Origin: Rosellinia necatrix
Lineage: Eukaryota > Ascomycota > Sordariomycetes > Xylariales > Xylariaceae
Assembly: GCA_021209875.1 (NCBI GenBank)
Contig: JAGYVD010000007.1
Location: 3,348,001-3,412,000, forward strand
DNA length: 64,000 nt
Reading direction: 5' to 3'
Part shown: one piece after another, positions 45,137 through 56,885 of the stretch
How the letters are laid out: each line of letters opens with the position of its first letter
Position numbering within the stretch: position 1 is the stretch's first letter
Program-made: the position numbers and the translations under genes
The notes under the pieces: model-generated
What the model was told of the DNA's origin: nothing
What the model saw: the letters and a program-made list of their open reading frames with translations, nothing else
Databases searched by the model: none

Positions 45137-46535
45137 ATGGCACCGTCAGCGGCAGAGGCAATCCCAACCGCCGCCAAGTTGGGCGATATAGGAACGCAGA
45201 AGCTAAACCGTGCCTTTAACGCTGCACAACATGCTACGGTCAGTGCCCTCGCTGGCATCTATATATCCAATAATAACTAACGTAGCTTGGCGTGTATGTA
45301 GTATGCATATATCAAATATCTTCCCGTATATGACGAAGATACCGGATTCCCACCTACGGAACCATTTGACTTTGTTGACCGGGGGTTAGCCGCCGACAAG
45401 GAGAAACCACACTTACTAAAGTTAAGCGACTCTAATGTCAAGATCACGAAGCTTACACCGCGAGTCGGGACGGAAATCAGTGGGTTACAGCTCTCGGAGC
45501 TCAGCGATATCCAGAAGAACGAGCTGGCACTGCTCATAGCCGAGCGCGGCGTGGTGGTTTTCAGGGGCCAGGATTTTAAGGATATCGGGGTCGACAAGCA
45601 GAAGGAGTTTGGGCGGTATTTCGGTCGACTTCACGTTCACGTAAGTCAATAAAAGGCGGGCGAACTCGAGACGTCCACTGACACTGTATACCTACGCACA
45701 CACAGCCCGTTGGCGCTCACGTCGAAGGCGCGCTCGAGTTTCACAACATCTACTTGGGCCCCGATAGCCTGTACCGGCTTCGGCTGAAATCGGGCCGACT
45801 ATCAACGACCGGATACCACTCAGACGTCTCATACGAACATCAGCCCCCCGGCATCACCCTGCTAACCCTGCTCGCCGCGCCGGAGACGGGCGGCGACACC
45901 GCTTGAGTATCGCAGGTCGCGGCTTACGAGAGGCTGTCTGAGCCGATCAAGAAGCTCCTCGAAGGTCTGCGCGCAGAGCATAGTGGTTTTCCCCAGGCGG
46001 AAAATGCGCGCCGAGACGGGAAATTCGTGAGACGTGAGCCCGTCAAATCAGATCATCCAATTGTGCGGGTGCACCCGGTGAGCAACACATCCGTTCCACG
46101 AAACAAGAGAAGGACGACGACGCGGTGGCTAACGACGTTAAATTGCTTCCCCAAAGGTGGCCGGAGAAAAGGCATTGTTCGTCAACCCGGGTTTTACGAA
46201 GCGTATCATTGACCTTAAGCGGGAGGAATCTGATGCCATACTTCAGCTCCTGTATCAGGTATGCTGGCTCCCCCCCGAGGGTAACTGATGGCGCTTTGAC
46301 TCATTCTAATCGCTCTGCCTGCCCTATCTAGCATATATCGCAGAGTCAGGATGTCCAGGTCCGCGTGAAATGGGACGATTCAACGGTGGCGTTATGGGAT
46401 AACAGAATCACAGCACACACTGCCATCTCTGATTATGACGTACGCGAGGAGGCAGAGGGGCTTCGGCACGGGTTTAGAATCACAACATTGGCGGAGTCGC
46501 CCGTTGGAGTCGACGATCTGGGGACGGTTTGGTAG
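45137..46535 (+). pseudogene. TauD/TfdA-type 2-oxoglutarate dioxygenase, broken by one TGA
   Basis: Five exons can be placed: 45137-45238, 45302-45640, 45706-46077, 46157-46258 and 46332-46535. Together they would encode about 372 codons, but exon 3 holds an in-frame TGA at 45904-45906. In the family this codon is the Trp of GGDTAW. All else is intact: the N-terminal NxxxYLPVYD block, AERGVVVFRGQDF, the iron ligands in YHSDVSYE (H-x-D) and in NRITAHTA, and the 2-oxoglutarate arginine near the end (GFRITTLAE). The family (yeast Jlp1, bacterial TauD) releases sulfite from sulfonates such as taurine. Translation would stop before the second iron ligand, so the product should be inactive unless the stop is a read error or is read through. 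Introns are 63-79 nt; the first donor, GTCAGT, is unusual. Confidence 0.8.
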
Positions 46536-46967
46536 CATCCGGCTTATTTTTCTATATTGTTTTGCAACAGGACACGGTCTTTGGAGGGGTACTTCACCCT
46601 TGCTTATAGTCTGGGTACATACATATATCTATAATAATCTACGATCGTATAATTCGCGCGTTGCTGACGATTTTTTTTGAGTCATCCATATGATGCCCAA
46701 CTCAATTGTTGCAGTGACAAGGAAAGGCCCTGCTCATTCGGTGGATAATCTCACTTCTGTTATGCGCGCAAAAAGAGACTGTAGACAAGAGGGGCATGTT
46801 ATTTATGTTAATGAGCCAGGTAGGCAGTTAAGGTTCCTTTGAAGAACAGGGGAAAAAATTTTCACGACATGAAGCAAGCAAGCAAACGTCGTTTAACATT
46901 CTAAGGGATCCAGCTCATATTTACTTCGAACTACTACTCCAAGGAATGTGCAAAAAAGAACGTTGTT
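46536..46967. other. Spacer between dioxygenase and tRNA
   Basis: These 432 bases hold the 3' flank of the dioxygenase gene and sequence downstream of the minus-strand tRNA gene. No gene is seen. Confidence 0.45.
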
Positions 46968-47065
46968 GGGCTCAGCCGGGATTCGAACCCGGGGCCTCCT
47001 GCATTCCCATGTAGGATGGAAGGGCGCAACCCGAAGCAGGAATCATACCACTAGACCACTGAGCC
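46968..47065 (-). tRNA. tRNA-Pro (anticodon CGG) with intron
   Basis: The 98-base gene folds as a tRNA. The acceptor stem pairs GGCTCAG with CTGAGCC, the D arm contains AGTGGTA, and the T arm reads CCGGGTTCGAATCCCGG. The anticodon stem pairs CCTGC with GCAGG around the loop TTCGGGT, giving anticodon CGG. A 26-base intron (47029-47004) follows the base 3' of the anticodon, the standard place for nuclear tRNA introns. The mature length is 72 bases plus CCA. The discriminator base is C. Confidence 0.95.
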
Positions 47066-47198
47066 GATAATCGGATCTTCGATAAGTTTTGTCGCTCTTA
47101 CCAGGAATAAAAATCATCGTCGATTTTCAGATCTAAGTTTTGTTATATACTGTTTCAAAGGCGCCACAAGACCCTCCAGGCGCCCTTGACAACCCTCA

Positions 47199-48832
47199 CT
47201 ATGACTCAATAGGTTTACATAGCAGAGGTAGCGCAAGCGCCATGTTCCAAAATTCCTCACCCGGCACCTCATGAGCGGCTTTAACCCAAGGGAACCCGCG
47301 CAGTGCATCACTCACGTCGCGCCAAGCGCGAAGCTCCAATGCATCCGCGAGCGCCTTCAATTTCGGGACGAGCCAGACGACATCGTCTCCATTCGTGAGC
47401 GACGACACCCTACCCATAAGTAACGCCCAGAAGAGGACCATCTTCCGGGGCCTGCCATCCCCACAGGCCACCCGGCCCACCGACCGAAAGCGCTCCATCA
47501 CGAGGGGAAACGTGATGAGTTTGCGGCCGATGCCGAAGCAGAATGTGATCAGAAAGCCGAATAGGGCCAACTGTACTAGCATGTCAAAGCTCGCGCTTAC
47601 GCTGGATTCGTCGTGGTGAAGTTGGTTTTCGAGAAGTCGGTAGCAGATGTAGATAAGGGTGCCCTGGTAAGCCTCCGGATCTAGTTTCTGCGCGTGGCTT
47701 GCTTGGCTGAGGATGCGTGAGAGGGAGAGCGTGTCGAATACCGCCTCGCGAAGTTCTACACATACCAATTGGTATAAAATCGATTCTAATACCCCCATAC
47801 TTTCACGTGTCTGAGGACCTAGGTGGTCCCTTTGACTTATGAGGACGAGGTCGCGAGGCACGTCCCCCGAAGAATATTTCGGTTTCGAACCGCAATGTAG
47901 CGCAAGCTCCATGTCGCAGCTTGAGAGATGACATTAGTCAGTTCCTTGTTGAGTGCCCGCTCATATTTGTGTGTGGAGGACCCGGGCTTACCGCAACGCT
48001 TTTTCGGCTATGAGAAATTTTCGTTTTGCGAGCTCCCCAATGCCCCCTCGTAAAGCAATCATACGCGTGACCCCGTTCAGGTGAATCATAGCCCTATGGG
48101 GATCGCCATATAGCCTGTCATAGATGTTGATAGCAGCTACCACAGCTATGGTGTTGTCGGACAATGCCTCATTACTTGAAAGTCTTTGATTTACCAGGCG
48201 ATATGCCTGCGACATGTGGTATAAGGCGACTGGGGAGTGGTAGGAATCCTCTGTCAAGAAGGCAGCACATGCGGAGGCTATGGCCACATTGCAATGGAAA
48301 TCTATCGCTGTTAAGCAACTTCCACAAAATAGACGGACTGTGGAATCCACAGCTTACAGGCTTCATCTCGGAAGGCGAGCTGGAACCACATCCACCCGGT
48401 GACTCCAGTGGTCTGGCAGAATACAGGCGGGGAACTGATATCGAGGATGTAGAAGGCCACTTAAATATCGATTAGCAACTTATCATCGGGACGGGCATAT
48501 GATCGATAGACTCTACATTGCTGAAGATGAAGCATGGCTTGCGGGGCGATTTTCGTAGGGGACACAAGATCAAGATTATTGGCAATTTGGCGAGTCACTG
48601 CAAGAAAGGCACTGTTGGACTGAGGATGCCCCAAGGTCGTAATTGGGATGTCGTTCCCGCGAGGGACGTTTACCGTTCTACAGGCTATGGCAGGCTTATC
48701 CGCTGCTGGCTTGGGATTTTCATCCCTTTTTGCTCTTGTCTTGCCAGAGTTTTTCCCTTTCATAACATGGCTCCGAATGAGTTTTCTCGCCTTGTGGTTG
48801 ATATCCGAATGGTCCACAAAGCGGAAGGGCAT
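47199..48832 (-). CDS. Fungal-specific transcription factor (Fungal_trans_2/DUF3468 family)
   Basis: Four exons, 48832-48517, 48459-48358, 48307-47992 and 47919-47199, encode about 484 residues. Introns are 57, 50 and 72 nt (donors GTAGAG, GTAAGC and GTAAGC; branches GCTAATC, GCTTAAC and GACTAATG). The start MPFRFVDHSD followed by ARKLIRSHVMKGKN is the hallmark N-terminus of this family. The central WFQLAFRDEA, HMSQAYRLVNQRL and HLNGVTRMIALRGGIGEL segments match its helical regulatory domain. No Zn2Cys6 cluster is present, as is common for members with this N-terminus. It is presumably a nuclear regulator; its targets are unknown. It neighbours a tRNA and a broken dioxygenase, so a pathway link is speculative. 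Confidence 0.82.
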
Positions 48833-51123
48833 GTCGGACCAATACAAGGTTAGTCAATGGCACTCGCTCGTAACTCTTCACTGGTAGCTGTTGTATGGAG
48901 GGATGAGGTCGAATGTGTGCTACGAAATACCCGGACTCCGGTAATAACGCCTTATCCGTTCGTCGCCTGCTGCCGGCGCCGGGAGCCACGGGGCTTGGCG
49001 CTATGCACGGTACAAGTAATTAGCTAGAAGGTTGGGGGCCGTCGGCGCCTTTGAAGGACCCCGTGGAGATTTCCACAATGCAGAAAATTGGATGATTCCT
49101 TCGGCACCTAGTCCACACAACCGCGCCACAAGGAACAGCTGGAGAGTCCTTGGGTCCGAATTGATGGCCGGGTTCCGATGGCTGGGTTTAGAGGGATGCT
49201 GCAGCCATGACTGTGCAGCTAAGGATGGGCGGCTTCTGGGTCAGGCAATTTAACGAAAGCCAATATTGTGAGTCTATCTCTTCATCAGCAGGCCGACTGG
49301 GTGATGGCTTCTCAATAGCTGTAGCATTTGGTGGAACCATCTGGGTGTTGGTAAGTATTTACCTATTGAAAGTGAGATTATACCTAGCTGCAGGTGGTGT
49401 TCATAGGTATCTTAAAATCGCAATCGCTTTATTGCAATCTATGCCCAGGCAGGCGGGTAAGCACTTGGACAGGCAGGTGCTACCTATCTACAATCTTAGA
49501 ACGAACCTACCTAAAACACTGGCGCCTGCACAGCCTCTAGGCTGCAGGTAGGTCCCAAACCTACTATTCCTACCTAATCCAAGTGCTTCTAGGTAGATAC
49601 AGACAAGGCAGAATTGAAAAATTCAAGCTTTGGTATCAGCTGAAGGTAAGCTACCTACCTATCCCTCACCAGCCTGGGTTATTGCACCTGGTGCCTCTCG
49701 CACTAATGGATCACTGCCACTCAGGAAACATCTGTCCTGGGTTATATTTAGACCGTAATTTGTATTTCAATTAATAATAATTATAATACTACCAACAACT
49801 GTAGGAGCTCAATATTCTGATGTTGGGATGATATAATACACCGAACTCTTGAACCGTGGGCTGGCGGGAGGGGCATGGAGGGGCTCTGTGTGTGTGTGAG
49901 TGAGAGTGGGGCACATGTGATCAACTGGAGGCTGTTGTTAGCTTGGTTATAGACGTACAAGCATACCTAGTGCTGCATTGCCTGATGATGCCAGATTCAC
50001 CACGAACATGTACCTGTTGATAGCTTGGATGACGGACCCACTCTGATCATGTTTAGCTTGTGATGCCCTAGTCCCAAAAGATGATGTTATCACACGATGA
50101 TTTTTTTTTTTTTTTCCAAAGCCCAAATAATAATATTCAAAGTGCACTCAACAGATATACATTATTTTCCCTCAAGTAGCACTGGACAGCTAATTACTGA
50201 ATAGCTATCAAATCTAGCAGGCACGTCGGATGCATGGGTGTGGTAAACTCACTCGCCTACATATAAGCCACCTGGCAACATTGCTTTCCAGTGTGACAGT
50301 AGCCACCAAGTACTGTACCTAGTAGGTACCTATAGCTAGGTAGGCAAGTATAGATATGGCCACTTATGGTACATTAGCCAACCAAGGTAGCCAGAAGAGT
50401 AGAAATTCTTCCATCTATGACCACCTGCCTACATAATATCTACACCTACATCGCAGCCCACATCGTCGTTTAGGGCATCGAGGTGAACCTTGTAGCAGAT
50501 GGCCAGCTGCCGTTTTTTAGACTTCAGCTAACACCACCTAAATTGCCTACTGTACTGGACCACTAGCAAGAAGCACCGTCCATCATCTGACCCTTCCTCT
50601 CTACCGGTCCAGGCAGTTAGTGAGACGGCTTCCAACCTTAGCTTGCACATTTATCTCTAAACGTCGAAAATACCGACTACCTAGGTAACAACTGGAACAT
50701 CCCACCCGTGAACGCGCGATTACCCACCTGAAGTACAACCTACCCGACCTGTGATCACACCATCCCGATCGCCATCACCACCATCACCACCATCACCGTT
50801 CTCACCACCACCACTATACCTAAGCCCTTGACGCGTACGTCCCAACGCCCTCTGCGACTCTAACGGCTCCCTTGCTTCTCGCCCTCGTTTCTCGCCCTTG
50901 TCTCTCGCCCTCGTCCATTTCCCATCGGGGCCTAATTACGACAGTCTGTTTACGACGATACCCTGTTTTACGACGACATCCTGTTTACAACGACAGTCAC
51001 GACAACGACGACAACGACGACAACCCCGTCGATTTTCTTCCCATCCCACATAGATACGAATCCCATCGTCCTGGCCAGCCGCCTCGCTAGCTCGGCGCGG
51101 TAATAGCCACCATAATTGCGCCG
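48833..51123. other. Spacer between divergent regulator and ICE2 genes
   Basis: About 2.3 kb holds both promoters. It contains CCTAGGTAGG-type units at about 49490-49660 and 50310-50345, a GT/GA-rich stretch near 49888-49905 and a 17-base T-run near 50101. A CACCAT repeat (about 50771-50815) and CGACAA repeats (about 50995-51025) lie before the ICE2 start. No gene is seen. Confidence 0.45.
50764..50818 (+). repeat. CACCAT-type trinucleotide-rich tract
   Basis: CACCAC/CATCAC units repeat over about 50 bases, 300 bases before the ICE2 start codon. They may lie in the promoter or the 5' UTR. Confidence 0.6.
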
Positions 51124-52499
51124 ATGTGGTGGTTCTTCCGCATTGTCTCGAGTTCCATCTTTCTCTTGACTATATTCCTCTCCATACCCATATCCTTCGA
51201 TGTAGGCGGGCGCGATACCGGCCTGGCCTACAGCCTTGCGCTGTTCGGCTTCTACTTCGTCTACAGCGCCGCCAAGCTTGCGACACCGGAAACCTCTCGC
51301 GTTCGGTGGACGTTGACCAAGGTGCTACAGACGTCCCAGTGGGTTGTCATACCCGCCCTGCTGATCTGGTCATTGCACAACTTCGCCGTCGACGCAAGCA
51401 GCACCGACTGGGTATCGAGGACTATCGGCGGGCTGGGTCGCCGGAAGCATACCACCTGGACAGATTGGGTTTTTGGGAATGGGGGACTGGTTGAATCCGT
51501 CACCATCGGCAGTTGGGACAAGACTCTGAGCTATTCCAGTCCTGTTTTCCAGCTGGCCGAGGGGTTCTGCACCCTCCTCGTCATCCAAGCCGCCGGCCAA
51601 ATTTCCAGATGGCTTGTGAATAGAGGGCGAAGCGATACTTGGGTCGTAAGTTCCTCATCTTCGTCTCCCTTGCCCTCGACGTAGTAATGTTGACCGCTGC
51701 CACGTAGATTCTCCTCCTTATATTTTCCGCCTCCACCATCGCAAGCGCCCTCTACTTTCTGTGGCGGGTGGCCCTCTTCCCTTCCATCAGCAACATCGAC
51801 GCTACCCTGATAGGCGTGACGGTCACATCTGCTGTCTTCCTGTGCGCTATCGGTATCAGCACTGGCCGTGGAAACCCTGTCGAGTCTTCCTTACTCTTCG
51901 CCTACGTGGTCCTCTGCGTGTACCAGATATTTACGGATTACGTCCAATCCCCCGAGGCCCAAGCGGCTGCCCTTGAGCAGGCTGCCGACCAGCCCGAATT
52001 CCCCCCTTTGCCGCCCATCATCATGGCAAGCTATTCGACTTTTCTCCACCTACTCGGCTCGCTGCCGTCCGCAGTCTATTCGTCGCTCACTTTCCTCCAC
52101 GCCGCCTTCCAAACAATCGCCCCCTCGGTGATGATCTCCTTAATTTATCGGATCATTGTCTTTTACTGTGCCACCCGCATCATTCCGGCGGTGCGAGAAT
52201 CCGGCGCTAGAGCACTCATGGAAGAGCCATCACTAGATGACTCCGACGGCGCAAACCGACTTCTTGGCGTCTTGTCTTGGTTCTCCCCCTCTATTCTCAT
52301 TGCCGTCTATACAAGCCTACTGTTACAGCACTTCTCTGCTAGCGATAATGATGGATGGACCCTCCGGGATGGCGATTCCGGCGGTAACACGTGGCGTTGG
52401 ATCAACGTCGCCGCCACCATGGGTCTATACGCCATTGAGTTGTATCTAGGAAACGAAGATGTAAATGGCGGCATGGTGAGCCATTGGAAGACGGATTAA
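51124..52499 (+). CDS. ice2: ICE2-family ER membrane protein
   Basis: Two exons, 51124-51645 and 51708-52499, encode 437 residues over a 62-nt intron (GTAAGT/CGTAG). Many hydrophobic helices are visible, from IVSSSIFLLTIFLSIPISF at the N-terminus to the last at WINVAATMGLYAIELYL. The order SPVFQLAEGFCTLLVIQAAGQISRWL, SASTIASALYFLWRV, LIGVTVTSAVFLCAIGI and SSLLFAYVVLCVYQIFTDY is that of the ICE2 family. Yeast Ice2 lies in the ER membrane. It inhibits the Nem1-Spo7-Pah1 phosphatidate phosphatase pathway, promotes ER growth and is needed for cortical ER inheritance. The length fits filamentous ICE2 proteins. The gene is single copy in most fungi and likely housekeeping. Confidence 0.9.
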
Positions 52500-54105
52500 G
52501 AAGGAAGGCTAGTATATTATGCGTCAACGATGGGCTCGTCCAAGCGCAGTTTCACTCGTAATTATAGGAGGGGTGGTTGGGGCTAGTTAGGGATGCGACC
52601 ACGAAGGTGCCACGATCTGAGGTAGATATTCCTGGGATCGGCTTGGTCGGGGCGGCTGGTCAAGAATAATTTGGGGGTTCGGGCTCATAGCACCTGGCGT
52701 TAAGGAGTACGGGGCAATTATACCACCAGTCCGATTGGGTTTGTTTGTTATATCATCAGTATCACTTCGGTTCAGAACGACGACACACGGGAATGGGTAG
52801 CCGATGGCCTTGCAACGTGGGGGCAAGAGGAATACCGGCAGAAGTACCAGATAAGCCATGGATATCCAAACTCGTTGGATTGGGGTTGTGGTTGATCCAT
52901 GCTGACACCACTGGCAGGTAGTGAATAATGATAGAAGCAATATCAAGTCAAAATACGATCTTAGTGTAGTTTGTTTGTGGATTCATTCGAGGTATTGCCC
53001 CTTGATGTAAATGATCGGGGGGTTTTATTTTATTTTCTTTTTTAGTTCTGTTCTCATCTTCGCTAACGGCAACACGACCATTCTCATTACTTATCAGTCG
53101 GCGCACCAGTAGCTATCTTGTCGATGGACACAGGAGCCACGGGCGCGAAGCAAATAGGATGCGATGCTCCTCCTCACTTCAATAACCGAGCTCGGCCGAA
53201 AGGCACTACAGCACTGATCTTGCGGGATCAAGCATCACTGGGCATTGAAGGTCCGGCCAGTGAGTCGGGTGAATGGGAACTCGGCGACGTTTGTATTCAG
53301 AGACTAACACTAGCCTAACCTACCCAAACCGTCGCTCCCTACTCTCCTCTAACCTCGGGACGGACAGCCCGTTGGTCCAGGGATGTTTGTTTGAGTTAGC
53401 CAGTTAGCATCCGGTATGGGGGTACCGGGTACCGGGGTTCTTTTCCACTCGGGATTCTGGGGGAGATAATGCGGGGCAGGCCTCACTACTACTATCGCCT
53501 GCGAGCTTACCCCGGAGAGCTCAGGGGTCCCGGGACGTCTTTATCTAGCATGCTCAGCTCTTTTCGACAATTGTTCGAGCACTCTGCGCCTCCTTAACCT
53601 CTTCTCGTTGTTCAGATGAGAAATTATCACTCCAGAGCTTGTCTAAGCCGAAGGGAGAACCCCAATTCAACGCTCGGATTATATATATACACCAGGTAGT
53701 CTTCGCCGGACAAGCAAGCAATCTTGTGGCTGGCGAGCTACTACCTACAAGTAGCTAGCTCTCTCTCGGTCGATCGTCGTCACCATCACTTTCATCTCAT
53801 CTTGATCCAACACAGACCACCACCATCTGCGATTTATTTGCTTACAATTGATCTAACTACGCCAACCCAATTCGTGTCTTGTCTTATTTATTTTGTTTAC
53901 CGCCTCATTTTTCATTTTATTTTGATTACCGGTCCTTCTTGCATCATACGTAATATTCCCACTCCTTCTCCATCTACATACATACACTCCCCCACGCCGA
54001 TAACGAAGGAAGAAACAAAAGCAGAAGAAGAAGGAGAAGAAGAAAAAAGGAAAAGAAGAAGGAGAAGAAGAAAAAAGGAAAAAGAAAAAGAAGAAGAGAA
54101 AAAAA
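52500..54105. other. Spacer with purine tract before the acyl-CoA synthetase
   Basis: About 1.6 kb holds the ICE2 3' flank and the promoter and leader of the next gene. A TATATATA sequence is at about 53681-53689. It ends in a 100-base purine tract. No gene is seen. Confidence 0.5.
54003..54105 (+). repeat. Polypurine (GAA/AAG-rich) tract directly before a start codon
   Basis: About 100 bases of nearly pure A and G on the plus strand run right up to the ATG at 54106 of the acyl-CoA synthetase. They consist of imperfect AGAAGAAGGAGA and AAAAAAGGAA units, so they must form part of the 5' leader or core promoter. Confidence 0.85.
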
Positions 54106-56885
54106 ATGACAGGGTACCTCCAAGACGAGGTGCACTCGCGCTCCCTAGCCGATCCGGAAGCCTTCTGGTCGGCGCAGGCGTCTCTCCTGCATTGGCATAA
54201 GCCGCCAACGTCAACGCTGACCAGGACGACGAAGAGGTTGACGCCGGCCGGTGATGGCGACGACAACGACAACGACAGCGGTGGCGGCGGCGGCGGCGGT
54301 GGCGGCGGTGCTATCGAACACCCGCACTGGAGCTGGTTCGACGGCGGCGAGATATCGACGTGCTTCAACTGCGTCGACCGCCACGTCCTCGCGGGCCGCG
54401 GCGACAAGCCCGCCGTCTACTGGGATAGCCCCGTCACGGGCGCCAAGCAGACGCTCACGTACGCGCAGCTCTTAGACGAGGTCGAGACCACGGCCGGCGC
54501 GCTGAGGGCGGAGGGGGTCAAGAAGGGGGATGTAGTGTTGGTTTATAGTGAGTGGACAATTTTTTTTATTTTTATTGTTATTTTATCATGAATTTTTTTT
54601 TTTTCTCTCTATAGTTATGGTGTCTTTCATAAAGAATAATCATGTCCGTCTACTCCGCCTATACATCCTCATCTGTCCTATTCTATACGGGTCATCTCTT
54701 CAATCCCCCCCTCGTATCGTAGAACTAGGGGGAAGAATAGCGAGCGGCCCGATTGATGGTAGACGAGACGTGGTCAGATTAAGCGATGGTGGTTTGACTC
54801 ACAAATTCCAAAGTGCCAATGATCCCTGCAGCCCTGATCGGGATCCTCGCCGTCAACCGTCTCGGCGCTATCCACGCCGTAGTGTTTGGCGGCTTCGCAC
54901 CCGCATCGCTAGCGCAGCGAATCGACGCCTCCCGCCCCATCGCCATCCTCACAGCCTCGTGTGGGATCGAGGGGAACAAGCCACCGATCAGTTACAAGCC
55001 CTTCGTCCAGGACGCTATCCGGCTGTCGAAGCACAAGCCGAGCCGCGTCATTGTCTGGCAGCGGAATGAGCTGAGATGGGGTGATCTTGACAAGGCCGCC
55101 GGAGAGCGAAATTGGTTCAAGATGGTGCGCAGCTGTAGGGCGAGGAACATTAAGGCTCCGTGCGTGCCCGTAGGAGCGAATGACGGGGTATATATCATAT
55201 ACACCAGGTAAGCAAGCCAGCACCGATTACCTAACCCGGAAGTCTCGGCGTCTGACATGCTAAACAATTACAATTACAATTTCTCCAGCGGCACGACTGG
55301 TTCGCCGAAGGGCGTGGTACGCTACGCCGGTGGTCACGCAGTAGGGCTGCACCTCTCAATAAGCTATGCGTTTGGGGTCCACGGCCCAGGAGACGTGATT
55401 TTCACAGCCAGGTAAGAAGACTTCTCATCCAATCAAGGCCAAACCGGGAGTATTCTAAAACGTAACAGCGATATTGGCTGGGTCGTCGGACATTCGTACA
55501 TCATTTACGCGCCGCTTCTGACCGGGGCTGCGACGGTCCTCTTCGAGGGGAAACCCGTCGGGACGCCGGACAGCTCCGCCTTCTGGCGGATCGTGCAGGA
55601 ATACCAGGTCACCACACTGTCTACCGCACCTAGTAAGCAAGCGATCAATCAACGCGCAGGGTTTCATAATAGAGTCGAGATTTTAACGATCAATAGCCGC
55701 GCTAAGGGCGATTAAGCGGGACGATTCGGAAAATAGACATCTAAAACGCATCGGCGAGCAAGGCGGATTGAAAAGCCTCAGGGCGTTATTTTTAGCAGGT
55801 GAACGGTCCGAGCCTTCGATCGTGACAATGTATCAGGATCTCATCGGGAGATATGGAGCACCCGGCGCATTAGTCATCGATAACTGGTGGTCGTCTGAGT
55901 CGGGGTCTCCTATTTCCGGCATCAGCCTGGTACCACATGCTGGTAGCAACAGGAGGCACCCTAACAGAGATTATAAGATTCCGCAGATAAAGCCCGGAAG
56001 TGCCGGGAAGGCTATGCCGGGGTTCGACGTCAGGTGCGTGGATGATAACGGCGTCGAGGTAAAACGTGGCAAGATGGGGAACATCGTGTTGGGCATACCC
56101 CTGGCTCCCACCGGGTTCGCGACGTTATGGAATGACGAGAAGCGGTTCTATAACAGCTACCTGAAGCGCTTTGACGGGAAATGGGTCGACACAGGCGGTA
56201 CGTGTCGCAGCAATAGGTGCCTTGGTATTACCAACATTCTAACGTCCGACATTGCAGATGCAGGTATGATTGACGCCGAGGGGTACATCAGCATCATGAG
56301 CCGAAGCGATGATTTGATCAATACGGCAGGCCATCGACTCTCGACAGGTACGTCCCAGCGATCTTGCCGGTCGGGCTTCCGGAGAACTTGGCGTGTCTAG
56401 CATGGGTGGTCGACATGGGTATCTAACACGGAAGACTGATAGGATCCATCGAACAAGCCATCACGACTCATCCCCTGATAGCCGAGGCGAGTGTAGTCGG
56501 AGTTCCAGACGCACTCAAGGGGCAACTGCCATTTGCGTTTATTACTCTACTGACTCCTGACCACCCGACATCGGCGATACCTGACGCACAGCTCTTCGGT
56601 GAGATCCAGCAGCGGGTGCGGAAGCAAATCGGTGGCATAGCAACTCTGGGAGGTATCATCCAGGGCAAGGGCATGATCCCTAAGACGCGCTCGGGAAAGA
56701 CCCTACGGAGGGTCTTGAGAGAACTGGTCGAAAATGCCGTGCATGAGGAATACGAGAGGGAAGTCCAATACCCTGCGACAATCGAGGACGCTTCCGTGAT
56801 CAGTGTGGCGAGGCAGAAGGTTTCGGAATACTTCCGACAAAGAGGTGCCGCACACAAAGCAATCGAGGCTAGAGCAAAGCTATAA
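54106..56885 (+). CDS. Short-chain acyl-CoA synthetase (acetyl/propionyl-CoA synthetase-like, ACSS3/PrpE type)
   Basis: Seven exons are placed: 54106-54547, 54814-55207, 55289-55411, 55469-55632, 55697-56197, 56258-56347 and 56443-56885. They encode 718 residues. Introns are 266, 81, 57, 64, 60, 95 nt. Adenylate-forming enzyme motifs are all present: SGTTGSPKG (from about residue 279), DIGWVVGHSY, DNWWSSESGSPI, and PKTRSGK with the C-terminal catalytic lysine at about residue 657. It would activate propionate, acetate or another short acid with ATP and CoA. The WWSSESG block is typical of the ACSS3/PrpE side rather than of Acs1. An insertion of poly-Gly and Asp/Asn (about residues 48-66) lies in the N-terminus. 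There is no obvious mitochondrial presequence. It lies 1.7 kb before the ATP-grasp gene on the same strand. Confidence 0.9.
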
